Shown: positions 26,392 through 35,384 of the stretch, piece by piece
Position numbering within the stretch: position 1 is the stretch's first letter
How the letters are laid out: each line of letters opens with the position of its first letter
Assembly (NCBI GenBank): GCA_963728365.1
Contig: CAVSJI010000001.1
Span: forward strand, 992,001-1,056,000
Reading direction: 5' to 3'
Length of the DNA: 64,000 nt
Source: VRUE01 sp963728365
GTDB taxonomy: Bacteria > Actinomycetota > Thermoleophilia > Solirubrobacterales > 70-9
Made by a program: the position numbers and the translations under genes
Notes under the pieces: generated by a model
Databases searched by the model: none
Told to the model about the DNA's origin: nothing
Seen by the model: only the letters and a program-made list of their open reading frames with translations

Positions 26392-27744
26392 ATGGAGCAG
26401 GCGACCCTTTCCCGTCCCGCCGCCACGGCGCCTCCCGGGCGCTTCCCCCCGGGGACGAAGCTGCCGGCTACGGTGCAGGTCCTCCGCTACATGCGCGACC
26501 CGCTCGGCTTCCTGATCGAGCTGCAACGGCGCCACGGGGACGTCTTCACCGTCTCCTTCCCCTTCTACAAGCGCCTCGTCTACGTCGCCGACCCGGCGCT
26601 GGTCAAGCAGCTCTTCACCACCTCGCCGGAGACGGCGCACGCGGGAGAGGCCAATGCGACCGTGCTCGAGCCGGCGCTCGGGCCGAACTCCGTGCTCACG
26701 CTCGACGAGGCCCCGCACATGCGCCAGCGCAAGCTGCTGCTACCGCCCTTCCACGGCGAGCGGGTACGGCGCTACGGCGAGCTGATCCGCACCGCGACGC
26801 GGCAGGAGATGGAGAGCTGGCCGGTCGGCGAGCCCTTCGCCCTGCGCCCGCACACCCAGCGAATCACCCTCGCAGTGATCATGCGCGCTGTCTTCGGGGT
26901 GCACGACGAGGCGCGCCTGAGCCGCTTCGAGGGGCTGATCGAGCGCTTCTCCGGACGCTTGAGCCTGATCACCGCCCTGCCTCCCCTGCGGCGCAACTTC
27001 ACCCGCTGGAGCCCGTGGACCCGCTTCCTCGCCGCCCGCGAGGATCTCGACCGCTTCATCTACGAGGAGATCGCCCTGCGCCGGGCCGAGGTCGAGGCCG
27101 GCGCCGAGGGGCACGACGACGTCCTCTCCCTCCTGCTCCAGGCGCGCGACGAAGACGGCGAGCCGATGAGCGATGCCGAGCTGCGCGACGAGCTGGTCAC
27201 CGTGCTCGCCGCCGGCCACGAGACGACGGCGACGGGACTCGCCTGGGCGATGGAGCGCCTGCTGCGTGCCCCGCGGGCGCTCGCGACCCTGCGCGAGTCC
27301 GTCGCCGCGGGCGAGGACGCCTACCTCGACGCCACGATCAAGGAGACGCTGCGGGCGCGGCCGGTGATCGTCGACGTGGCACGCAGGCTGACCGCGCCGC
27401 TGGAGATCGGCGGCTACGAGCTGCCCGAGGGCACCTTCGTGATGGCGGCGATCGCCGCTCTGCACTACCGCCCCGACCTCTTCCCCAGCCCGGAGGAGTT
27501 CCGGCCCGAGCGCTTCCTCGAGGGCAAGGCCGACAACTACGCCTGGATTCCCTTCGGCGGCGGCGTGCGGCGCTGCATCGGCGCCGCCTTCGCCGAATAC
27601 GAGATGCGAATCGTGCTGCGCGAGCTCGTCGAGCGGGCCGCGCTGAGCGCGCCCGACCCGAAGCCGGAGCGCGTCGCGGTGCGCAACATCACCCTGGCGC
27701 CCGCCAAGGGCGCCGTGGTCAGGCTGGACCGGCCGCTGCGCTGA
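26392..27744 (+). CDS. Cytochrome P450
   Basis: A 450-residue soluble heme monooxygenase. The I-helix oxygen-activation motif is AGHETTATG about residue 275, the K-helix ExxR is KETLR, the PERF-like segment is FRPERFLEG, and the heme loop FGGGVRRCIGAAFA has the Cys ligand near residue 395. ATG at 26392 starts 56 bases after purU. It overlaps the convergent ABC-F gene by 26 bases. No ferredoxin or reductase gene is nearby. The substrate is unknown. Confidence 0.95.
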   Translation: MEQATLSRPAATAPPGRFPPGTKLPATVQVLRYMRDPLGFLIELQRRHGDVFTVSFPFYKRLVYVADPALVKQLFTTSPETAHAGEANATVLEPALGPNSVLTLDEAPHMRQRKLLLPPFHGERVRRYGELIRTATRQEMESWPVGEPFALRPHTQRITLAVIMRAVFGVHDEARLSRFEGLIERFSGRLSLITALPPLRRNFTRWSPWTRFLAAREDLDRFIYEEIALRRAEVEAGAEGHDDVLSLLLQARDEDGEPMSDAELRDELVTVLAAGHETTATGLAWAMERLLRAPRALATLRESVAAGEDAYLDATIKETLRARPVIVDVARRLTAPLEIGGYELPEGTFVMAAIAALHYRPDLFPSPEEFRPERFLEGKADNYAWIPFGGGVRRCIGAAFAEYEMRIVLRELVERAALSAPDPKPERVAVRNITLAPAKGAVVRLDRPLR

Positions 27745-29629
27745 CCGCGGCTTCGGCCTCCTCCCATTCTGCGTAGAGCTCGGCGAGCCGCCGCTTCGCC
27801 TGCTCGTGGCGCTCGCCGGCGCGCTCGGCCTTCTCGGGAGTCGACCAGGTGCCGGGGTCGGCGAGCTCGTCCTCGAGCTCACGCAGGGCAGCCTCGGCCA
27901 CCTCGACCTTCTCGGCAAGGCGGCCGGCGCGGCGGGCGGCGCGCTGGGCGACCTTGCGGGGGCTCCCGCGCTTGCCGGCTTTGGCCGTGCGCTTCGCCTC
28001 CGTGGAGGCCGTCGCGGCGGCTTCCTCCTCCGCCTCGCGGCGTCCCTGGTACTCGGCCCAGCCGCAGGGATGGCTGCGCAGCTCGCCGGCTTCGCAGACG
28101 ACGGTGCGCGTGCCGACCGCCTCGAGCAGGGCGCGGTCGTGGGAGACGAGGATCACGGCACCGGGGAAGGCGAGCAGCGCGTCCTCGAGCGCCTCGCGGC
28201 TCTCGACGTCGAGGTGATTGGTCGGCTCGTCGAGGATCAGCACGTTGGCGCCGGAGGCGACCAGGATCGCCAGCGAGAGCCGGCCCTGCTCGCCGCCGGA
28301 GATGTCGTCGAGCGCTTTCTCGACGTCGGAGCCGGAAAAGAGGAAACGGCCGAGCAGGTCGCGCGCCTTGCGGTCGCTGAGCCCGGTGGCACGGCGTGCG
28401 GCTTCGATCACCGTGCCCTGCCCGGCTGCCACCTCTGCGTGCTGGGATAGGTAGCCGATCTTCACGTTGTGGCCGCTGCGCACCGAGCCGGAGGCGGGCT
28501 CGCGGCGGCCGGCGAGCGTCTCGATCAGGGTCGTCTTGCCGGCCCCGTTCGGCCCGACGAGGACGACGTGCTCGCCGCGCTCGACTTCGAGCTCGGCCCG
28601 GTCGAGCAGGACGCGACCCGGGACCTCGATCCTCCCGGCGACCAGCTTCAGCACGACGCGGCCGGGGCGCTCGGGGGTGACGAAGGAGAAGTGCAGGTTG
28701 CGCCGGTCTCGCGCCTCTGCCTCCACGCCGTCGCGCTTGATCTTCTCGATCGTCTTCAGCCGCGACTGCGCCTGGCGTGCCTTGGTCGCCTTGTAGCGGA
28801 AGCGCTCGACGAAGCGCTCCATGCGGGCGATCTCGTCGCGCTGGCGCTCGATCGCCTTGCCCCGAGCGATCTCGCGCGCCGCCTGCTCGGTGCGCCAAGC
28901 GTGCCAGGGACCGGCGAAGAAGCGCCCGCGCTTCGCCTCGATCTCCAGCACCGAGGTGCCGACCGCCTCAAGAAACCAGCGGTCGTGGGCGACGAGGACG
29001 ATCGCCGCGTCAAGCCCGACCAGGTAGCGCTCGAGCCATTCCAGCGAGGGGATGTCGAGGTGGTTCGTCGGCTCGTCAAGCAGCAACAGGTCGGGGCGGG
29101 TGGCGAGCGCCCGGGCGAGCGAGGCGCGGGTCAGCTCGCCACCGGAGAAGGTCGAGAGGCGGCGGCCGGCGGCCTCCTCGCCGAAGCCGAGTCCGCGCAG
29201 CACGGAGAGCACGTCGTCGCGCCAGCGGTAGCCGCCGCCCGCTTCGAGCCGCTGCTGGGCGGCCGAGTAGGCGCGCAGCGTCTCCTCATCCGGCTCCCCC
29301 GCCGCCATCGCCGCCTCGAGCCGGGCGAGCTCGGCCTCGGCCTCCTCCATCTCGGCGCGGCCGGAGAAGACGTACTCCGCGAGGCTGAGGCTGGAGTCGC
29401 GCGGCGGGCGCTGATCGTGGAGGGCGACCCGCGCCCCTTTCTGCAGGGAGACGCTGCCCGCGTCCGGCGGGCGTTCCCCCGCCAGCACCCGCAGCAGGGT
29501 CGACTTGCCGGCGCCGTTGCGCCCGGAGAGCGTCATCCGCTCGCGCGGCTCGAGCTTGAAGGAGACGTCGGCGAAGAGCAGCGCGCCCCCCGCGTAGACG
29601 TCGATCGTGGTTGCCGTGGCGATCGCCAT
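27719..29629 (-). CDS. ABC-F family ATPase (ribosome-associated type)
   Basis: A 636-residue protein with two ABC domains and no membrane spans. The first has GRNGAGKSTLLRVLAGE, FSGGELTRASLARAL and LLLLDEPTNHLD. The second has GPNGAGKTTLIETLAGR, ISGGEQGRLSLAIL and VLILDEPTNHLD. The linker between them (about 80 residues, RFRYKATKARQAQSRLKTI) is the P-site tRNA interaction motif region. A charged coiled-coil C terminus follows. ABC-F proteins act in translation or antibiotic protection; which applies is unknown. ATG at 29629. Confidence 0.93.
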   Translation of the reverse strand: MAIATATTIDVYAGGALLFADVSFKLEPRERMTLSGRNGAGKSTLLRVLAGERPPDAGSVSLQKGARVALHDQRPPRDSSLSLAEYVFSGRAEMEEAEAELARLEAAMAAGEPDEETLRAYSAAQQRLEAGGGYRWRDDVLSVLRGLGFGEEAAGRRLSTFSGGELTRASLARALATRPDLLLLDEPTNHLDIPSLEWLERYLVGLDAAIVLVAHDRWFLEAVGTSVLEIEAKRGRFFAGPWHAWRTEQAAREIARGKAIERQRDEIARMERFVERFRYKATKARQAQSRLKTIEKIKRDGVEAEARDRRNLHFSFVTPERPGRVVLKLVAGRIEVPGRVLLDRAELEVERGEHVVLVGPNGAGKTTLIETLAGRREPASGSVRSGHNVKIGYLSQHAEVAAGQGTVIEAARRATGLSDRKARDLLGRFLFSGSDVEKALDDISGGEQGRLSLAILVASGANVLILDEPTNHLDVESREALEDALLAFPGAVILVSHDRALLEAVGTRTVVCEAGELRSHPCGWAEYQGRREAEEEAAATASTEAKRTAKAGKRGSPRKVAQRAARRAGRLAEKVEVAEAALRELEDELADPGTWSTPEKAERAGERHEQAKRRLAELYAEWEEAEAAVSAAAGPA

Positions 29630-29680
29630 GCCGCCCTGACGGTACGCGCTCGACGCCCGGCGGCGTAACCTGACGGGGCG

Positions 29681-30619
29681 ATGGCGGGACCGTTGGCGCA
29701 CCTCGGGGACCTGGCCAGGGCGCGGCTGCGCCGCCGGGCCGACGCGCGCGCCGACGGCCAGGCGCTGGGCGAGCTGCAGGCGGCGGCGCTCGAGCTGCCC
29801 GCCGGGCTGGAGGTCGAATGGCTCGGGGTGTCGGGCTACCGGATGAGCTTCGAGGGCCAGACGATCTTCATCGACCCCTACGTCTCGCGCGTGCCCTTCG
29901 GCGATCTGCTGCGCCGGCGGCCTACCCTGCCCGACCCGGCAGCCCTCGACCGCTTCGTCCGCGCGCCGGGAGAGGTGGCAGGGGTGCTCGTCGGCCACAC
30001 CCACTTCGATCACGCGGTCGACGCGCCCGCGATCGCCAAGCGCTACGGCTGCAAGGCCTACGGATCCGACTCTCTTGTGACGCTGATGGCCCTGCACGGC
30101 CTGGCCGAGCGCGCGGTCGAGGTCGAGCCCTACCGCGTCTACGAGCTCGGCCCGTTCGAGGTCAGCTTCACGCCCAGCGTCCACTCCAAGCTGCTGCTCG
30201 GCCTCGCCGTCCCCTACGACGGCGACCTGACCTGCGAGCACCTCGACTCGCTGACGCCGGGCGCCTACCGCTGCGGCCAGGTCTGGGGCATCTCGATCGC
30301 CGTCGCCGGTCTGCGCTTCTACCACCAGGGCAGCGCCAACCTGATCGACGACGCGATCCGCACGCGCGAGGTCGACGTCTTCCTCGCCGGCGTCGCCGGC
30401 CGCAGCTTCACCGAGGGGTACTGGCGCCGCATCCTCCCCCGCCTCGACCCCAAGGTCGTCGTCCCCACCCACTACGACAACTTCTTCCGCCCACTCGGCG
30501 CCGAGATGGAGTTCGTCTCAAACGTCCAGCTGTCGGGCCTGCCCGAGGAGATCGCCGAAGTCAGCCGCGACGCCCGCCTGGCCGCACTCCCCCGCGCGGA
30601 TCTCCCCACGGAAAATTGA
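29681..30619 (+). CDS. MBL-fold metal-dependent hydrolase
   Basis: A 312-residue beta-lactamase-fold hydrolase of the UlaG/RomA-like group. VEWLGVSGYRMSFEGQTIFI is the first strand pair, VGHTHFDHAVDAP near residue 105 carries the HxHxDH metal site, and VVPTHYDNFF near residue 262 gives a further His. It lies divergently from the ABC-F gene with a short gap. The substrate is unknown; this family includes lactonases and phosphodiesterases. Confidence 0.88.
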   Translation: MAGPLAHLGDLARARLRRRADARADGQALGELQAAALELPAGLEVEWLGVSGYRMSFEGQTIFIDPYVSRVPFGDLLRRRPTLPDPAALDRFVRAPGEVAGVLVGHTHFDHAVDAPAIAKRYGCKAYGSDSLVTLMALHGLAERAVEVEPYRVYELGPFEVSFTPSVHSKLLLGLAVPYDGDLTCEHLDSLTPGAYRCGQVWGISIAVAGLRFYHQGSANLIDDAIRTREVDVFLAGVAGRSFTEGYWRRILPRLDPKVVVPTHYDNFFRPLGAEMEFVSNVQLSGLPEEIAEVSRDARLAALPRADLPTEN

Positions 30620-30665
30620 CATTCCGCGCGCCACACGTGCGTCCGGACCCCCTACGGTGGCCGGG

Positions 30666-30899
30666 ATGGCTTCGATCGACACAACCGCCGCTCGTGACCT
30701 ACTCGAAACAGCCGTAACGGCGGTCTCGATTCTCGGCGGCGTCATGGCCTACACGAGCGGCTATGCCGCAAGTCACGCGATGGCCGAAGATCAACGTCCG
30801 GAGATCCTCGGCCAACGAGTCAACGAAGGCATAGCACAGGGCTTCGCGGTGGGCTGGCCTCTGGCGATACTCGTATTTATCATCGGAGCATGGATCTGA
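30666..30899 (+). CDS. Small membrane protein
   Basis: A 77-residue protein from ATG at 30666 (a GTG at 30657 would add three residues). It has an amphipathic N-terminal part, a weak hydrophobic segment (AVTAVSILGGVMAYTSGYA) and a C-terminal helix (FAVGWPLAILVFIIGAWI). Its stop overlaps the next small membrane gene, so the two are probably translated together. I do not recognise the family. Confidence 0.65.
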   Translation: MASIDTTAARDLLETAVTAVSILGGVMAYTSGYAASHAMAEDQRPEILGQRVNEGIAQGFAVGWPLAILVFIIGAWI

Positions 30900-31084
30900 T
30901 GGCCAGACTGTTTCGACCCCCCTGGGGGGCTTCCCTCTTCAGCGGCATCGTCTCGGTAGGCACGGGGCTTGCAATCTTCGTGTTTGGCGCCCCTCCCCTG
31001 ATCCTGGTTCCGGTCTCCTGGGCCACCGCCATCGGCTACATGAGGCTCAAAGAGATGATCGTCCGCCACAGCGGGTCGCGGTAG
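30890..31084 (+). CDS. Small membrane protein, coupled to the preceding gene
   Basis: A 64-residue protein (ATG at 30890, or ATG at 30899 with a TGATG overlap). A single long hydrophobic stretch (IVSVGTGLAIFVFGAPPLIL then VPVSWATAIGY) can span the membrane twice. It ends in a basic tail (RLKEMIVRHSGSR). No family recognised. Confidence 0.6.
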   Translation: MDLMARLFRPPWGASLFSGIVSVGTGLAIFVFGAPPLILVPVSWATAIGYMRLKEMIVRHSGSR

Positions 31085-31239
31085 TTCAAACGCCGAGCTT
31101 CGACGCGTTCAGCGCGTTTGTGTCAAACGGCCCGGAAGCCGCAACCGCGTGCAGCTCCGCCGCGCCTCGAAGGAGGACCGGGACCTCATACCCGAGCGCG
31201 TCGCCCAAGCCGGGTTTAGACGACGTGCGGTCCATCAAA

Positions 31240-31596
31240 TGGAGGCGCCGAGAATTGAACTCGGGTCCGTGGTCGTAGCGCGAAGGTGTCTACAGGCTTA
31301 GCCGGCGCTTGGTTCTCGTCTCCCGGGGTCCGCGCCGGCGGGCACTGCGGGAGACAGAGCCCTCTTTGGTGTCCCCTGGCGGACGGGGCGATCCGCTCGG
31401 GTAAGCCCGCTTTTGAAGCCGGTGCCCCTCCCCGCGGGCGAGGGAGGGCCGACTCTCAGGGCTTAGCTCTAACTAAGCCGCGAGGGCGAACTCATGGTCC
31501 GCACGTATTGGTTGGTGCCGGTGTTTTACGAGGCCTCCGGCAACCTCGACCTGCAACCGTTCGCACGGACCGACCGCGTCGAAGCCTGTCGCCCCC
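31240..31596 (-). ncRNA. ssrA: Transfer-messenger RNA (tmRNA)
   Basis: A 357-nt tmRNA that rescues stalled ribosomes. The 5' end GGGGGCGACAGGCTTCGACG (from 31596) pairs with the 3' end CGCCTCC followed by discriminator A at 31240. CCA is not encoded. A T-arm with GGACCCGAGTTCAATTCTC precedes the acceptor. The tag reading frame is at 31502-31473: GCG GAC CAT GAG TTC GCC CTC GCG GCT TAG, giving ADHEFALAA, a typical actinobacterial-style tag ending ALAA. smpB and an RNase R-like gene, its usual partners, lie 3-6 kb away. Confidence 0.95.
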
Positions 31597-31640
31597 GTGC
31601 TATGTGGACCGATTGTACGCGGTCGGGTAGGAATACACGG

Positions 31641-33059
31641 ATGGCCGAGCGGACCTTCGACGCGATCGTGCTCGGCGCCGGGGCGCCGGGCGAGGTCTGC
31701 GCCGGCCGCCTCGCCGACGGCGGCATGTCGGTGGCGGTCGTCGAGCAGCACCTGGTCGGCGGCGAGTGCTCCTACTACGCCTGCATGCCCTCGAAGGCGC
31801 TGCTGCGACCCGGAGACCTGATCGAGGAGGCGCGACGCGTGCCCGGCATCGAGGTCCGCGACGGCCTCGATCCGCGGGCGGTGCTCGAGCGCCGCGACGA
31901 GGTGGTCCACGACCTGGGCGACTCCAGCCAGCTCCCCTGGCTCGAAGAACGCGGGATCGAGCTCTTCCGCGGCAGCGGTGCGCTCGACGGCGAGCGCCGG
32001 GTGCGGGTCGGAGGCGAGGTGCTGGTCGCCCGGCAGGCGGTGGTCCTCGCCACCGGCAGCGGTGCGGCGATGCCGCCGATCGAGGGTCTCGACTCGGTCG
32101 ACGCCTGGAACAACCGCGAGGGGACCACGTCGAAGCGCGTGCCGGAGAGCATGGTGGTGCTGGGTGGAGGCCCAGTCGGCTGCGAGCTCTCCCAGGCCTG
32201 GGCCTCGCTCGGCTGCCGCGTGACCCTGATCGAGGGCGGCCCGCGCCTGCTCTCACGAGAGGAGCCCTTTGCCGGCAAGGAAGTGGCGGCGGCCCTCCGC
32301 GAGCGCCACTGCGTCGACGTGCGCACCGGCGTCATGGCCAAGCGGGTGTCCAGCCTTGGCGCGCATCCGACATCGACCACGCCGGAGCGGGGTCAATCTC
32401 CGATGCGCGACGGCGTCAGAGTCGAGCTCGACGACAACAGCGCCGTTGAGGCGGCGGAGCTGCTGGTTGCCGTCGGCCGCAAGCCGCGCACAGCGGAGAT
32501 TGGGCTCCAGACAGTCGGCGCAGAGCCCGGCGAGCACGGCTTCCTCGAGGCCGACGACCGGATGCGCGTCGGCAACCGCGACTGGCTCTATGCCATCGGT
32601 GACGTCAACGGCCGCGCCCTCTTCACCCACATGGGCAAGTACCAGGCCTGGATAGCCGCCGAGAACGCCCTCGGCCGCGCGGTCGGGGCAAGCGCCGAAG
32701 CAATCGGCTCCCCCCGCGTCACCTTCACCGACCCCCATGTGGCAGCCGCCGGCAAGACCCTCGACCAGGCCAAGGAAGCGGGAATCGACGCCCGCGCCGT
32801 GGATGTCGCAACCGACAGCACGGCCGGTGCCAGCTTCCAGGGCAAGGAAACCGGTGGCACGTCCCGCCTCGTGATCGACGACTCGCACCAGATCATCGTC
32901 GGAGCGACCTTCACCGGCTTCGAGACCGCCGACTTCCTACAAGCAGCAACCGTCGCCATAGTCAGCGAAATCCCCCTCCCAAAGCTCCGCCACGCCATAG
33001 CTCCATACCCAAGCCGCAGCGAGATCTGGCTGAAGCTCCTGGAGGCGTACGGTCTGTAG
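31641..33059 (+). CDS. Class I pyridine nucleotide-disulfide oxidoreductase (dihydrolipoyl dehydrogenase-like)
   Basis: A 472-residue FAD flavoprotein. AIVLGAGAPGEVCAGRLADG is the FAD Rossmann motif, GGECSYYACMPSKALL has the redox-active CxxxxC, MVVLGGGPVGCELSQAWASL binds NAD(P), and LYAIGDVNGRALFTHMGKYQ is the second FAD motif. The C-terminal catalytic region HAIAPYPSRSE is a variant of the usual HPT-SE. It could be a lipoamide, mycothione or related disulfide reductase; no 2-oxoacid dehydrogenase genes are nearby. The stop touches repeat family A copy 3. Confidence 0.9.
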   Translation: MAERTFDAIVLGAGAPGEVCAGRLADGGMSVAVVEQHLVGGECSYYACMPSKALLRPGDLIEEARRVPGIEVRDGLDPRAVLERRDEVVHDLGDSSQLPWLEERGIELFRGSGALDGERRVRVGGEVLVARQAVVLATGSGAAMPPIEGLDSVDAWNNREGTTSKRVPESMVVLGGGPVGCELSQAWASLGCRVTLIEGGPRLLSREEPFAGKEVAAALRERHCVDVRTGVMAKRVSSLGAHPTSTTPERGQSPMRDGVRVELDDNSAVEAAELLVAVGRKPRTAEIGLQTVGAEPGEHGFLEADDRMRVGNRDWLYAIGDVNGRALFTHMGKYQAWIAAENALGRAVGASAEAIGSPRVTFTDPHVAAAGKTLDQAKEAGIDARAVDVATDSTAGASFQGKETGGTSRLVIDDSHQIIVGATFTGFETADFLQAATVAIVSEIPLPKLRHAIAPYPSRSEIWLKLLEAYGL

Positions 33060-33169
33060 GGCGGGTCCGGTAGGGGTGGAGCGTCTTGTACTTTTTCGTC
33101 GTGAGCAAGAGGCGCCAGCCTCCTCCTCTTCACCGAAAAAGTTAAGCGGAACCCCTACCGGACCCGCCC
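33059..33169. repeat. Palindromic repeat family A, copy 3 (arms of different sequence)
   Basis: The perfect 19-bp arms GGGCGGGTCCGGTAGGGGT (33059-33077) and 33151-33169 are unrelated in sequence to the arms of the other copies, yet fully complementary. The core (TGTACTTTTTCGTCGTGAGC, GGCGCCAGCC, ACCGAAAAAGTTAAGC) is conserved. It lies between two convergent genes and begins at the last base of the oxidoreductase stop codon, consistent with a bidirectional terminator. Confidence 0.88.
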
Positions 33170-33174
33170 TCCCC

Positions 33175-34887
33175 TCAAACGCGCGAGCGTCTCTTGAGGT
33201 CGTCCAAGACGTCCTGCGGGAACCCAGGCACGTCATCGAGGTCGTCGACCGAGTTGAAGCGGCCCAACCGCTCGCGGTGGGCGAGCAGCCTGGTGGCCTG
33301 GGTGACGGAAAGGTTCTCGGCGCGCAGCTGCTCGAAGGTGATCGAGTTGAGGTCGATCTCGCTCCCACCGGATGGCGCTCCAGGCGCCGAGGGCCCTGGC
33401 GCGGCGGGTGCCGGTGCCGCCGCGGGAGGCGGCGGGGGGGGCGTTGGCTGGGGAGGCGCGGGCGGCGGGCCCGGCTCGGGCGGCGGCGCGGGAGGCGACG
33501 GAGCCGGCTCGGGCGTTGGTGTCGGAGCCGGAGGCGGCGTCGGGGGAGGAGGAGTCGGAGCGGGTGGCGGCGGAGGCGTGGGCGATTCGGGCGCAGCGGG
33601 CATCGGCTGCAAGGGCGCCGCCGGTTGAGCAGGGGGCGCACCGGCGCCGGCCTGGACGGACTGAACCACGGCTTGCTCGGCTTCCGCCGCGCGGCGCTCG
33701 GCTTCGCGGGCGCGCTCCTCGGCCTGGGCGACGCTGTCGCGGATCTCCTGCAGGCGGCGCTCACGCTCGTCCTCCTCGGACTTGAGCCGGGCGAGGCGCT
33801 CCGCCTCGGCGGCGCGCTGTTCGGCCGCCTTGGTGCGCTCTTCGATCTGGCGCAGGCGGTCCTGGGCTTCGTTCATCGCCCGCTCCTGCGCGTCGCGCTC
33901 CTCCTGAAGGCGGTGCTCCGCCGTGTGCATGTCACCGGCGGGCGGAGCGGCTGCCTGCGGCGACGGGACGGGCGGCACGGCCCCGGCGGCCGGCGGGAAC
34001 TGCCCCGCCGCTTCGCCCTGCAGGCGCTGGGCCTCGGCGATCCGGCGGTCGGCCTCTGCCCGAATCCGCGCCTCCTCCTGTTGAATCTGCTCGACCTTCG
34101 CCTGCACGCGGGCTTCGGCCGCGGCGGGGTCGTCGTATCCGGGAGGCGCTGCCGGAGTCGGCAGGGGCTGCGGCGGCGCCGGCGGCTCCGCGAGCGACGG
34201 CGGCTCGACCGCGGCCGGAGGCGGGACGGGCGGCGCCTGCAACGGAGTCGCCTGCGGCGCGGCGGCCGTCGGCGGCAGCGGAGCCTGAACGCCCTGTTGA
34301 AGCTGTTCGCGCTCGCGCGCCGCTCGCGCCTCGACCAGCTCGCGCTCGGCCTTGGCCGCTTCCTTGCGCGCCCGGCGGCTGTCGGCGCGACCTCCTCCAG
34401 CCGGCTTGCCGCGTCGTTCGGCGCGCTTCGCCGTGCGCTCTTCCTTGCGCTGCTTGGCCGCCGCCTGACGCTCTTCGCGATGCTGCTTGCGCGCCGCGCG
34501 CTGCTCCTCACGAGCCTGCTTGCGCTTCTCTTTGGCGTTCAGCGGCTGCGCGGTCCCGCCCGGCGGCGCTCCGGGGGGCGGCGTCGCCGGAATCTCGGTG
34601 GTCACCGCCTGGCCCCCCGGTGGCGGTGGAGGCGGAGGCGCCGGGGCCGGCTCCGCGCCGGGGCCCAGCTTGGCGGTCTTTTCCTTCGCCCGACGCTGAG
34701 TGATGCTGACGACCAGCAGCAACACGAGGATCGCCGCGACGAGGCCGGCGACGAAGTACTTGATGTTGTCGCTGACGAAGTTCCCGGCTTCGTCGGGGAA
34801 CGATTCCGCCTGAGCCGCCGCGGGGACGGCCAGGGCCAGCGCGATGAGGCTCGCCGTGGACCAGAGCAGGGCAATCCTGGAACGCAT
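33175..34887 (-). CDS. Membrane-anchored, Pro/Ala-rich coiled-coil protein with C-terminal helix-hairpin-helix domain
   Basis: 570 residues. There is a probable signal peptide (IALLWSTASLIALALAVPAA), a transmembrane helix about residues 44-62 (VAGLVAAILVLLLVVSI), then a long charged Glu/Arg/Ala coiled-coil interrupted by Pro-rich stretches. The C-terminal 65 residues are a ComEA-type helix-hairpin-helix (IDLNSITFEQLRAENLSVTQ, then FNSVDDLDDVPGFPQDVLDD). HhH domains usually bind DNA, so this may tether DNA at the membrane or cell surface, for example during DNA uptake; no other competence gene is present. The middle is low-complexity. Confidence 0.85.
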   Translation of the reverse strand: MRSRIALLWSTASLIALALAVPAAAQAESFPDEAGNFVSDNIKYFVAGLVAAILVLLLVVSITQRRAKEKTAKLGPGAEPAPAPPPPPPPGGQAVTTEIPATPPPGAPPGGTAQPLNAKEKRKQAREEQRAARKQHREERQAAAKQRKEERTAKRAERRGKPAGGGRADSRRARKEAAKAERELVEARAAREREQLQQGVQAPLPPTAAAPQATPLQAPPVPPPAAVEPPSLAEPPAPPQPLPTPAAPPGYDDPAAAEARVQAKVEQIQQEEARIRAEADRRIAEAQRLQGEAAGQFPPAAGAVPPVPSPQAAAPPAGDMHTAEHRLQEERDAQERAMNEAQDRLRQIEERTKAAEQRAAEAERLARLKSEEDERERRLQEIRDSVAQAEERAREAERRAAEAEQAVVQSVQAGAGAPPAQPAAPLQPMPAAPESPTPPPPPAPTPPPPTPPPAPTPTPEPAPSPPAPPPEPGPPPAPPQPTPPPPPPAAAPAPAAPGPSAPGAPSGGSEIDLNSITFEQLRAENLSVTQATRLLAHRERLGRFNSVDDLDDVPGFPQDVLDDLKRRSRV

Positions 34888-34898
34888 CGGTCTCGAAG

Positions 34899-35384
34899 CT
34901 ACCTCATTCGGCCCTTGAATTCTCGCTCGACTTCACGCCGCACGTCGCGATCCGCGATATCCCGGCGCCGGTCGCGCCCCTCCTTGCCCCGGGCCAGCGC
35001 CAGCTCGACCTTCGCCCGCGGCCCCTTGAAGTAGATCCGCAGCGGGATCAGAGTCAGGCCTTTCTCCGCGGTCTTGCCGATCAGCCGCTCGATCTCCCCC
35101 CTGTGGAGCAGCAGCTTGCGCGGCCGCTCGGGCTCGTGGTTCTCGCGGCTGGCCGGCTCGTAGGGGGGGATATGCAGGTTGCGAAGCCAGACCTCGCCCT
35201 TGTCGACGACCGCGTAGGCGTCAGTCATCTGCGCCTTGCCGCCGCGCAGCGACTTGACCTCGGAGCCGCGCAGGACGATCCCTGCCTCCATCTTCTCGAC
35301 CGGCTCGAACTTGTGACGGGCGCGGCGATTGGTGGCGACGTCGCCCGAGGCCGGTGCGCGCTGCTTCTTGCCCTTCTTAGCCAT
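34899..35384 (-). CDS. smpB: SsrA-binding protein SmpB
   Basis: A 161-residue tmRNA partner. NRRARHKFEPVEKMEAGIVL, RGSEVKSLRGGKAQMTDAYA and NLHIPPYEPASRENHEPER are family landmarks. RKLLLHRGEIERLIGKTAEK precedes the basic C-terminal tail that enters the ribosome mRNA channel. ATG at 35384 overlaps the end of the upstream RNase gene by 8 bases (ATGGCTAA). ssrA itself lies 3.3 kb away on the same strand. Confidence 0.97.
   Translation of the reverse strand: MAKKGKKQRAPASGDVATNRRARHKFEPVEKMEAGIVLRGSEVKSLRGGKAQMTDAYAVVDKGEVWLRNLHIPPYEPASRENHEPERPRKLLLHRGEIERLIGKTAEKGLTLIPLRIYFKGPRAKVELALARGKEGRDRRRDIADRDVRREVEREFKGRMR

Noticed and set aside
33076..35034. Long plus-strand open frame opposite the HhH protein gene
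   Set aside because: Its residues are mostly Arg/Gly runs mirroring the low-complexity gene on the other strand; no domain is visible and the minus-strand gene has signal, TM and HhH motifs.
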